Program-made: the position numbers and the translations under genes
The notes under the pieces: model-generated
Database searches by the model: none
What the model was told of the DNA's origin: nothing
What the model saw: the letters and a program-made list of their open reading frames with translations, nothing else
Shown: positions 1 through 5,701 of the stretch, in pieces
Layout: each line of letters begins with the position of its first letter
Position numbering within the stretch: the stretch's first letter is position 1
NCBI GenBank assembly: GCA_034435395.1
Contig: DAOTXK010000407.1
Coordinates: forward strand, 1-9,648
Source of the DNA: DAOTXK01 sp034435395
GTDB taxonomy: Bacteria > Chloroflexota > Anaerolineae > Aggregatilineales > Ch27
Reading direction: 5' to 3'
DNA length: 9,648 nucleotides

Positions 1-752
1 AGCTCGTACAGGGTGGCGGGCGGCTGACCGGACCGCAGCCAGGTGCGTCCGATCAGGCCGGCGTTGCCAAATGGGCCGCTGTAGAGCTGTCCATCCAGCA
101 GCATGCTGACTTTGACGCCCTCTAAAACGGCCAGGTAGATCAGATTGCCGGTGACCGGGGTATCCTCCCGGTTGAGCTCGGCCCGGATCAGGCAGTCGGT
201 GGCGTTTTCCATGACTACCGGCAGACCCAGGTCCGCTTCCAACCGGGCTTTCATGGGATAACTCCGCCAGCGGGGGGCGCGCCCCACGAAAAGAATCTCG
301 CCGGAACTGGCCTCCACATACCCCGGCGCAGCCATCCCGATGCCGAGCAGGTGACGGTCCGGGAAGCGCTCCTGAACGTCGCGGGTGTAACGGGTGATGA
401 TGCGCAGCGCGTCCTCAGGGAGCAGATCGCCCGATTCCGAGGCGTGAGTCTGGTCGATGATGGTGCCGTCCAGTTCGGCCAGCACGAGGTTCACGGCGGG
501 AATCTCCACATCGGCCCCGATGATCAGGTGGGAGTTGCCGTTGAGGCCAAACAACCTGGCCGGCCGGCCGCCGGTGGACGGATTCTGGCCGACCGGGCGC
601 ACCCAACCCACTTCGGTCAGCTCCTGCAGGGTATTCCGGATGGTGGGCAAGCTGGCGTGGGTGGCCTCCTGCAAGTCCGCCAGGGTCAGCGGGCGCTTGC
701 TGAGCAACTCCACGATGGCGCGTTTGAGCTGGTTGGAGACGTTGCCGATCAT
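1..752 (-). CDS. ROK-family transcriptional regulator, C-terminus cut by window edge
   Basis: Only the first 250 residues are in the window; the frame is open to base 1. Residues about 8-55 form a winged helix-turn-helix (LTLADLQEATHASLPTIRN and following), ending in the GRPARLFGLN strand that leads into ROK sugar-binding lobes. GIGMAAPGYVEASSGEI (about 137-152) matches the ROK signature. Two positions argue against kinase activity. The Asp of the usual NDAN motif is Ala184 (context MENATDC), and the His of the GH zinc site is Arg236 (GLIGRTW), with no Cys cluster in the visible part. The ATG at 752 is forced by an in-frame TGA five codons upstream. No Shine-Dalgarno is visible in the roughly 28-nt leader. 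It has its own consensus promoter and is the last gene seen in the cluster, so it is probably the local sugar-responsive regulator (inference). Family call is firm; ligand unknown. Confidence 0.9.
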   Translation of the reverse strand, partial: MIGNVSNQLKRAIVELLSKRPLTLADLQEATHASLPTIRNTLQELTEVGWVRPVGQNPSTGGRPARLFGLNGNSHLIIGADVEIPAVNLVLAELDGTIIDQTHASESGDLLPEDALRIITRYTRDVQERFPDRHLLGIGMAAPGYVEASSGEILFVGRAPRWRSYPMKARLEADLGLPVVMENATDCLIRAELNREDTPVTGNLIYLAVLEGVKVSMLLDGQLYSGPFGNAGLIGRTWLRSGQPPATLYE

Positions 753-760
753 ACTTATGG

Positions 761-783
761 AAAGTCATTTACAAAAGTCTTTT
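761..783 (-). promoter_or_regulatory. Candidate ROK operator: two AAAGTC-type repeats at the start site
   Basis: On the plus strand AAAGTCATTT (761-770) and AAAGTCTTTT (774-783) are spaced 13 bp start to start. Each is nearly palindromic itself (AAA-gtc-TTT). They sit immediately downstream of the -10 box, covering the predicted transcription start and first 20 nt. A repressor bound there would block the ROK promoter. Autoregulation is inference; I did not find the same element elsewhere in the window. Confidence 0.4.
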
Positions 784-786
784 CTC

Positions 787-816
787 ATTATAGGGGGGTT
801 CGGGGATTGTTGTCAA
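787..816 (-). promoter_or_regulatory. Perfect consensus sigma70-type promoter for the ROK gene
   Basis: Read on the minus strand, TTGACA (816-811) and TATAAT (792-787) are both exact consensus hexamers separated by 18 bp. The predicted start is near 780, giving a leader of about 28 nt before the ATG at 752. The spacer holds C runs but the area around the -10 is AT-rich against a GC-rich background. This separates ROK expression from the genes upstream of it. Confidence 0.8.
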
Positions 817-885
817 GCCAGACGGAACAACGCGGCCAACCGCAGCGGACGGCATGCGGTATCTGCCTGGCCGGGGGAACGATGG

Positions 886-2385
886 TCAGCCGGGTTGACC
901 GTCGGGGGAGTGGGCCGGGCCGCCCCAGATGTCGCAGCACAACTGAAAGCGGATGGGGCCATGGCTCACGGGCGGCGCGGGCAGCGCCAGCAGGCTGCCG
1001 TGCAGGTCCCGGAGCCGCAGGTCCTCCACCTCGACCGGGGGCCGGAGGGCCAGCCCCAATTCCACCCGGCGATCCGGGCCCACCTCAAACTGGATGATCA
1101 ACTCCAACCCCGGTCCCTCGGCCAGCGCGGCGAAATGCCCCTGAACAATCGCCTGGATGGCGCGGAAGTAGTCTGAAAACGCCTCCACGCTGACGCGCGC
1201 CTTCAGTTCTTCGTCACTGTTGAGCAGCACGCATCGCAGGCGGCTCAGCGGCGCGAAATCCGTCCCCGTCGGCGGCGCGGGCGAACCGCACACCGTCCAC
1301 CCGCCTTCGGCATAATAGCTCATGCCGTCGACGGGGTTATGATAAGTCTGCTCGATCCATTCCAGCGAAAAGCTCAGGCCGTCTCCCGCGGCGGGGACCG
1401 TGATCGCCTCGCCAGCGGCCATGGCTGCCCGAACAGCCCCCCAGGATTCGTCGGTGAGCATCATGGCGAACCCGTCTTCGAGGATACGCCCCCCGTCGGC
1501 GGGCTGTTCGGGGACGAAGGCGAGGAAGCAGCCCGCGATGCGCGAGGCGTCGCTGAGGGGAGCGGTGATCGCCGTGGGGCCTCCCTGGCCGGGCACCCAG
1601 TAGAGGCAGGCGTTCGCGGTCCGGTCGATTTCCGTGAGCAGGCCCAGCACCGCGTTTGGCGGAATTGTCTCCAGTTGGGGCTGCAACTCCGGGCGAATCC
1701 CGGACAGAAGCCGCAGCACGATCCGTTGCGTCGGCTGGTGCAGGGCCACCTGCGCCCCGCGCACCCCCATGCGGAGGGTTTTCGCCAGGAGGCTGGCCTG
1801 CATGGTCTCGTGCAGGTGGGACAGGGCGGCCCGCGCAAGGTCCGACCACACCGGGTAGGGATAGTGGCTGTGGGCCTGTCCCAGCCGGGCCAGGACGCGG
1901 GATGCGCCGAACGTCTTGGCGACGGCCGCTTCTTCCCCGGTGAGCAGTATCGCTGCCAGACAGGGGACCTGAGGGAGCGCAACATCCTGCAGCGGCTGCG
2001 GCGGGACATAAACAATAGCCCGGAACCGATCCTCCAAAAAACCCGGCGGCCCAAACTCCGAGAACTGGCCGACGTCGACCAGCCGCCCCTGCCGGGCGAA
2101 TTCCAACACGCCGCGGAAGAAGCTCAGCGGCAGCCGGGGGAATGCCAGCGGGGCCGCGCCCTGGGGATGGCGCAGAGTCAGGATCAATTCCTTCTGCCCC
2201 TTCGCCCACAGCCCATCGGTCACGTATGACCAGCAGGGCAGCAGGCCGTCCCTGGTGGTTATCGGGTGCCGGTGCACCTGCACGGCGAGTTCACCCGGCA
2301 CCAGCGCCAAGCGCGCTGGAAACTCGCGGGGGGCTGAATCGTTTTGTTCCGGGTTGTTCCGGTGCCTGCCCAGCCACTTCATCAT
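886..2385 (-). CDS. Bacterial homologue of the SARA/endofin C-terminal domain (SARA_C, formerly DUF3480)
   Basis: Protein of 499 residues, no signal peptide or membrane segment, so probably cytoplasmic. Most annotation would call it hypothetical. Its motif order matches, by my memory of human ZFYVE9/SARA, the C-terminal DUF3480/SARA_C domain. The matching blocks are: CWSYVTDGLWAKGQKELIL (51-69); a GFL segment near 115-117; LQDVALPQVPCLAAIL (132-147); E-x4-AK-x-F (152-159) then R-x3-RLG (163-169); YPYPVWS (175-181); ILEDGFAMML plus a helix (301-322); NPVDGMSYY (350-358); a VLLNSDEE strand (386-393); and SHGPIRFQL (474-482). The similarity spans the whole protein, which contains little else and no FYVE zinc finger. 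The ATG-ATG start at 2385 has an AAGGGA ribosome site upstream. It begins 40 nt after the nitroreductase-like gene and is probably cotranscribed with it. Function is unknown, and the family itself is poorly characterised. Homology is inferred from motif recall, not from a search. Confidence 0.7.
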   Translation of the reverse strand: MMKWLGRHRNNPEQNDSAPREFPARLALVPGELAVQVHRHPITTRDGLLPCWSYVTDGLWAKGQKELILTLRHPQGAAPLAFPRLPLSFFRGVLEFARQGRLVDVGQFSEFGPPGFLEDRFRAIVYVPPQPLQDVALPQVPCLAAILLTGEEAAVAKTFGASRVLARLGQAHSHYPYPVWSDLARAALSHLHETMQASLLAKTLRMGVRGAQVALHQPTQRIVLRLLSGIRPELQPQLETIPPNAVLGLLTEIDRTANACLYWVPGQGGPTAITAPLSDASRIAGCFLAFVPEQPADGGRILEDGFAMMLTDESWGAVRAAMAAGEAITVPAAGDGLSFSLEWIEQTYHNPVDGMSYYAEGGWTVCGSPAPPTGTDFAPLSRLRCVLLNSDEELKARVSVEAFSDYFRAIQAIVQGHFAALAEGPGLELIIQFEVGPDRRVELGLALRPPVEVEDLRLRDLHGSLLALPAPPVSHGPIRFQLCCDIWGGPAHSPDGQPG

Positions 2386-2425
2386 CGGTTTCCCTTCACC
2401 AATCGCGACCGAGCGGCGCTTGCCC

Positions 2426-3016
2426 TCAGGAACGATTCCGACGGGAGGCGATCAGCCCCAGGATCAGGCCGACCGCCAGCACCGGCCACACCCAGACCCG
2501 ATCGGCGGGTCCCATCGGCCCGGCGAGCCGGGTTTGCAGGCGGATGCGGATCGTTTTGTCGTACCGTTCGGCCAGCGCCCGCAGGTGATCGTCGGAGACC
2601 GCCGCCGGATCGAAACCCTCCACCAGACGGGTGGCGAATCCGGCGCGGATGAGCAGACGCCGCAGGACGGCCAGATGCTCGCCCGGATCGGTGATCGCCT
2701 CGGCGACGCCGGTCCACCAGCCGTCGGGCAGCCAGACCTCACAGCGGGGATCAGCTATCAGGTTGCGGTACCAGTGAGTGCGCGCGCCAAACCCCGGCAG
2801 GGCATACACCACGTCCCCGGCGCGGTCGTAGTTGATGGGCGCGCGCCGCCGCAACCCCGTGCGGTGGCCGGTGGTGGTCAGCACCATGATGTATCCCCAG
2901 TGCGGGCTTTGCAGGAAAGGCCCCAGTCCTAACCGCCACATGAGCAGCATGAACTTATTCAGCAGCTTGAAGAACTGGCGCGTCTGCCGCTCGTTCTCCA
3001 TGATATATCCGATCAT
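2426..3016 (-). CDS. Deazaflavin-dependent nitroreductase family (DUF385-like) protein with C-terminal membrane anchor
   Basis: 196 residues from the chosen ATG. The core motifs are TTTGHRTGLRRRAPINY (47-63), a GD-containing strand, and GARTHWYRNLIADPRCEVW (77-95). Together they give the split-barrel pattern of the F420H2-dependent nitroreductase/quinone reductase family (Ddn-like, pfam04075). The family usually ends near 140-150 residues. Here about 50 more follow, ending in a hydrophobic segment VWVWPVLAVGLILGLIA (174-190) and a basic tail RRNRS. That suggests a single C-terminal membrane anchor with most of the protein cytosolic. A GTG at 3058 would add 14 residues, but the ATG at 3016 has a G-rich ribosome site just upstream and is preferred. 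It lies 64 nt after the UxaA-type gene and 40 nt before the SARA_C-like gene. Use of F420 is a family property, not shown here; no F420 biosynthesis gene is in the window. Confidence 0.8.
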   Translation of the reverse strand: MIGYIMENERQTRQFFKLLNKFMLLMWRLGLGPFLQSPHWGYIMVLTTTGHRTGLRRRAPINYDRAGDVVYALPGFGARTHWYRNLIADPRCEVWLPDGWWTGVAEAITDPGEHLAVLRRLLIRAGFATRLVEGFDPAAVSDDHLRALAERYDKTIRIRLQTRLAGPMGPADRVWVWPVLAVGLILGLIASRRNRS

Positions 3017-3018
3017 CG

Positions 3019-3027
3019 CTCCCCCCT
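3019..3027 (-). promoter_or_regulatory. Ribosome binding site deciding the start of the nitroreductase-like gene
   Basis: AGGGGGGAG read on the minus strand ends 2 nt before ATG 3016, with the AGGGGG core 5 nt away. No comparable site precedes the alternative GTG at 3058, so the shorter protein is favoured. Confidence 0.6.
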
Positions 3028-3070
3028 TTTCGGATGGATAAGAGTCATCTCGGTTCACCTATCCTGGCGG

Positions 3071-3105
3071 GTGGGGGCGCTCACAGGATTCCTCCCAGCC
3101 CCCAC
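3071..3105 (-). repeat. Inverted repeat around the stop codon of the UxaA-type gene
   Basis: GTGGGGGC (3071-3078) and GCCCCCAC (3098-3105) are perfect 8-bp inverted arms with a 19-nt loop that contains the TGA stop (3083-3081). A second, alternative 6-bp pair (ATCCTG 3061-3066 and CAGGAT 3084-3089) overlaps it. No U tract follows on the minus-strand transcript, so this is at most a partial terminator or processing structure between dehydratase and nitroreductase-like gene. Confidence 0.35.
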
Positions 3106-4667
3106 GGGACGAACTCCGACTCGCCGACCCCCTGCGCTTCGCTCTGGGATGGCTGGCCGGAGGCGACCTGGATGACCAGCTCGAACAGCTCCGCCGCCAC
3201 CGTCGGCATCGCTTCGCCGTCCAACACGCGGCCCGCGTTGAAGTCCATGTCGTCGATCATGTGCCGGTACATCCCGGTGTTGGTGGCGATTTTGATGCTC
3301 GGCGCGGGCTGGAAGCCAAAAGCCGAACCTCGCCCGGTGGTGAACAGAACCAGCGTACAGCCACCGGCGACCTGGCCGGTGACGGCCACCGGATCGTAGC
3401 CGGGCGTGTCCATGAAGGTGAAGCCGCGCGCGGTCACAGGCATGGCATAGTCAAAGACGCCGGTCAGAGGGGTGCTGCCCCCTTTGGCCACCGCGCCCAG
3501 AGATTTTTCATAGATGGTCGTCAGCCCGCCAGCCTTGTTCCCGGCGCTGGGGTTGTTGTTGATCTCCAGCCCCAGCCGCGCCGCATGTCCTTCCCACCAG
3601 CGGACCTTATCGATCAGGCGCTGACCGACTGCCGGACTCACGGCGCGGCGGGTCAGCAACGGCTCGGCCCCGTAGATTTCCGGCGTCTCGCCCAGGACCA
3701 CCGTGCCGCCCTGCCGCACGATCTCGTCCGCGACCAGGCCGACGAGGGGGTTGGCGGTCACGCCGGACCAGCTATCGCTGCCGCCGCACTGTAAAGCCAC
3801 CATCAGATCGGCGAGCGGTTGTGGGGTCCGCTGGCAGCGGCTGGCCAGGGGCAGCAGGCGTTCCACCGCCGCGATCCCGGCGGCGACGGTCTTCCGGATG
3901 CCCCCTTCACCCTGGATGGTCAGGCAGGGCGGGCTGTCCGGACTCAGGTTATAGGCTTCGACCAGTTCGGCGATCTGGTTGGTCTCGCAGCCCAGGCCGA
4001 CGATGAGGTAAGCGGCCACGTTGGGATGGCGGGCCATTCCGGCCAGCGTCCGTTGCAGGATGGCGTAATCCGGGCCGCTGACGCCGGTGGCGCAGCCCGA
4101 CCCGTGGACAAAGGGGATCACGCCGTCGATGTTGGGATAGGGAGCCAGCCGCTCCGGGGTGAAGTGATGAGCGATGGCGCGGCAGGTGTGGGCGGAGCAG
4201 TTGACGGTCGAAATCACAGCGATATAGTTGCGCGTGCCCACCCGCCCATCGGCCCGCCGGTAGCCCAGGAAGGTCCGCCGCTCCGACTCCGGCGCATAAT
4301 CGACCGGGCGCACGTCCGCCCCAAAGGCGTAATCGCGGTCGAAAGCCTGCATCCCGACGTTGTGCAGGTGAACGTGCGCACCCGGCGCGATAGGCTGGCT
4401 GGCGAAGCCGATGATCTGCCCGTAGCGGCGAATCGGCGCAGCGAGGGGGATAGACCGGAGGGCCACCTTATGCCCCGAAGGGATGAACTGCTGGACGGGG
4501 ACCTGTACCGGCCCGTCCAGCGGGTCGGCGAAGGTCAGCGTCGTGCCCTGGCGCAGGTTGATCTTGGCGATGGCCACGTTGTCCTGCGGGTTGAGGCGCA
4601 GCGCGACCGCTGACAGGGGCACTTCGCCGGAGGGAGAGCCGTCGTCCCATTCCAGTTTTTCAGTCAT
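3081..4667 (-). CDS. UxaA/GarD-family altronate or galactarate dehydratase
   Basis: 528 residues, the length of full two-domain members of the family (about 490-525). Residues about 17-105 are the SAF domain, ending in IRRYGQIIGFASQPIAPGAH and a His-rich VHLHN loop. After the linker comes the catalytic part: GRVGTRNYIAVISTVNCSAH (141-160), HGSGCA (188-193), GLGCETNQ (224-231), LQCGGSDSWSG (292-302), ETPEIYGAE (327-335), NPSAGNKAGGLTTIYEKSLG (372-391), FMDTPGYDP (418-426) and FTTGRGSAFG (442-451). It finishes with EFVPWGLGGIL, like relatives. Characterised members dehydrate D-altronate (UxaA) or galactarate (GarD) to 2-keto-3-deoxy acids using a bound divalent metal. The substrate here cannot be told from sequence; an L-fuconate-like acid is also possible. 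The ATG at 4667 has only a weak ribosome site (GGGA, 10 or more nt away). A hairpin upstream separates it from the amidohydrolase, so it may have its own promoter. Confidence 0.9.
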   Translation of the reverse strand: MTEKLEWDDGSPSGEVPLSAVALRLNPQDNVAIAKINLRQGTTLTFADPLDGPVQVPVQQFIPSGHKVALRSIPLAAPIRRYGQIIGFASQPIAPGAHVHLHNVGMQAFDRDYAFGADVRPVDYAPESERRTFLGYRRADGRVGTRNYIAVISTVNCSAHTCRAIAHHFTPERLAPYPNIDGVIPFVHGSGCATGVSGPDYAILQRTLAGMARHPNVAAYLIVGLGCETNQIAELVEAYNLSPDSPPCLTIQGEGGIRKTVAAGIAAVERLLPLASRCQRTPQPLADLMVALQCGGSDSWSGVTANPLVGLVADEIVRQGGTVVLGETPEIYGAEPLLTRRAVSPAVGQRLIDKVRWWEGHAARLGLEINNNPSAGNKAGGLTTIYEKSLGAVAKGGSTPLTGVFDYAMPVTARGFTFMDTPGYDPVAVTGQVAGGCTLVLFTTGRGSAFGFQPAPSIKIATNTGMYRHMIDDMDFNAGRVLDGEAMPTVAAELFELVIQVASGQPSQSEAQGVGESEFVPWGLGGIL

Positions 4668-4789
4668 GGCAGGTCTGTTCCCGGCTGCATCAATCGATGG
4701 GATCGTTGGTCAGCGTTCAGGCTGTCCCGGCCAGGGACGGCAGCGGCCCGTCCGCCGACCGGACAAAAAACCGCCTGAACGGCACGCTG

Positions 4790-4818
4790 ATTGTAACCGC
4801 ACCGACGATTATTGGCGA
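4790..4818 (-). promoter_or_regulatory. Possible promoter for the UxaA-type gene
   Basis: Minus-strand TCGCCA (4818-4813, 4 of 6 to consensus), 17-bp spacer, TACAAT (4795-4790, 5 of 6). It would give a leader of about 115 nt. It lies just downstream of the hairpin at 4842-4885, where a new promoter would be needed if that hairpin terminates. Weak -35, so tentative. Confidence 0.3.
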
Positions 4819-4841
4819 CGTGAGGTGGGCCCTGGGAGTCG

Positions 4842-4885
4842 AAACCGGAGGAGCCGCGTCTGGGGGAAAGGCGGCTCCTCGGTTT
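4842..4885 (-). terminator. Strong GC-rich hairpin after the amidohydrolase gene, probable terminator
   Basis: AAACCGGAGGAGCCGC (4842-4857) pairs with GCGGCTCCTCGGTTT (4871-4885): 15 bp with one bulged G, 13-nt loop. On the minus-strand transcript it begins about 30 nt past the amidohydrolase stop at 4915. There is no long U run after it, only GGTTTC at the stem end. It probably ends or attenuates the upstream transcript before the UxaA-type gene. The structure is clear; the termination role is inferred. Confidence 0.65.
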
Positions 4886-4914
4886 GCGCGCAGGCAGCCT
4901 GGGCGCGGCGGTCA

Positions 4915-5649
4915 TCAGTCCCAGTGATGAAGATGGGCGATGTTCTCGGACAGTATCTTACGTTCGTCGGCTTCGCTGAGTTCCGCCTGCTTGATGACAA
5001 GCAGCTGCGTGGCCGGGTAAACCATCGGCGCGTTCGAGCCGAACACCAGACGCTCCGCCCCCAGTTCCTGCACTGCCAGACGGATGAAGTGCGGCTCCAT
5101 CACCGCCGTCGTCGCCAGGTAGATGTTCGGCGCGCGGCGGGCGGCGGCGATGGCCTCCGGCACCAGGTAGCGGTAGCCCATATGATCCAGGATAAAGGGC
5201 ACGCCGGGGAAGGCCGAGGCCAGTTCGGCGACTTCCAGCGGGTGAGAGAAGCCCGACGCCCCGGTGTGGACCGTCACCGGGACACCCAACGCCTGCGCCT
5301 TGTGGACGAGGGCGTGCGGCACCGAGGTGACGAAGCGGAAGGCGTGATGGGTGGCCATCAGTTTCAAGCCACAGAAGCCCCATTCCCTGACGGCGGTCTC
5401 CAGTTCCGCCACCGCCTCCTCGCCGAAGTGCGGGTTGAGCCAGGCGCAACCGCGGAACATAGCACGGTTGCCCGTATAGGCCGCGATGGCCTCCGCCAGC
5501 GCCTGGTTTTTGGGGCGCACGTCCTGGTTGGGCATCACAATGATCCTGTCGACGCCCGCTTGGCGCGCCAGTGCTTCCAGCCCGGCCAGGCCGAACGTTT
5601 TGCCAGCCATCGGCCTGGTGACGTGGAATGTTTCACAGTCGATGATCAC
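4915..5649 (-). CDS. Amidohydrolase_2-family protein lacking the usual metal-ligand motifs (possible lactonase)
   Basis: 244 residues, shorter than typical members (about 270-300), with the TIM-barrel pattern of amidohydrolase_2 (pfam04909): MIIDCETFHV (strand 1), GLKLMATHHAFR (95-105), VPVTVHTG (123-130), PFILDHMG (151-158), RLVFGSNAP (200-208). His128 and His156 are kept. The strand-1 DxHxH motif reads D-C-E-T-F, and the C-terminal Asp (normally GSD) is Asn206, so a canonical metal site is unlikely. The family includes lactonases and decarboxylases, one of which (LigI) is known to work without metal. With sugar-acid enzymes alongside, a lactonase or related hydrolase is plausible, not proven. 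The GTG start at 5649 is bounded by an in-frame TGA nine bases upstream. An AGGAGG lies 12 nt away, a long spacing. It follows the dehydrogenase by 52 nt, so is probably cotranscribed. Confidence 0.8.
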   Translation of the reverse strand: MIIDCETFHVTRPMAGKTFGLAGLEALARQAGVDRIIVMPNQDVRPKNQALAEAIAAYTGNRAMFRGCAWLNPHFGEEAVAELETAVREWGFCGLKLMATHHAFRFVTSVPHALVHKAQALGVPVTVHTGASGFSHPLEVAELASAFPGVPFILDHMGYRYLVPEAIAAARRAPNIYLATTAVMEPHFIRLAVQELGAERLVFGSNAPMVYPATQLLVIKQAELSEADERKILSENIAHLHHWD

Positions 5650-5701
5650 GGTCAGTCACTCCCTCCTGTTTCACGCCATATGGCCCGCCTGATATGGGGC
5701 C

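Noticed and set aside
840..900. Small inverted repeats near the end of the SARA_C-like gene (GGTCA/TGACC at 884-900, CCGCA/TGCGG at 840-859)
   Set aside because: Five-base arms are expected by chance in this composition; no U tract. No convincing terminator was found here.
1339..2229. Long open frame on the plus strand opposite the SARA_C-like gene (and a 290-codon one on the minus strand in another frame)
   Set aside because: The translations are rich in Arg, Gly and Pro with no recognisable domain, as expected for shadow frames in GC-rich DNA. The 499-residue frame has ordered family motifs, a ribosome site and fits the operon.
3017..3058. GTG start at 3058 for the nitroreductase-like gene
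   Set aside because: The 14 extra residues look unlike the family and the ATG at 3016 has a much better ribosome site.
3819..4613. Plus-strand open frame of 264 codons
   Set aside because: Lies entirely opposite the well-supported UxaA-type gene and has no motif of its own.
4763..4786. T6 run on the minus strand after a GCC/GGC pairing, as a second terminator before the UxaA-type gene
   Set aside because: The stem is only 3-4 bp, too weak to support a call.
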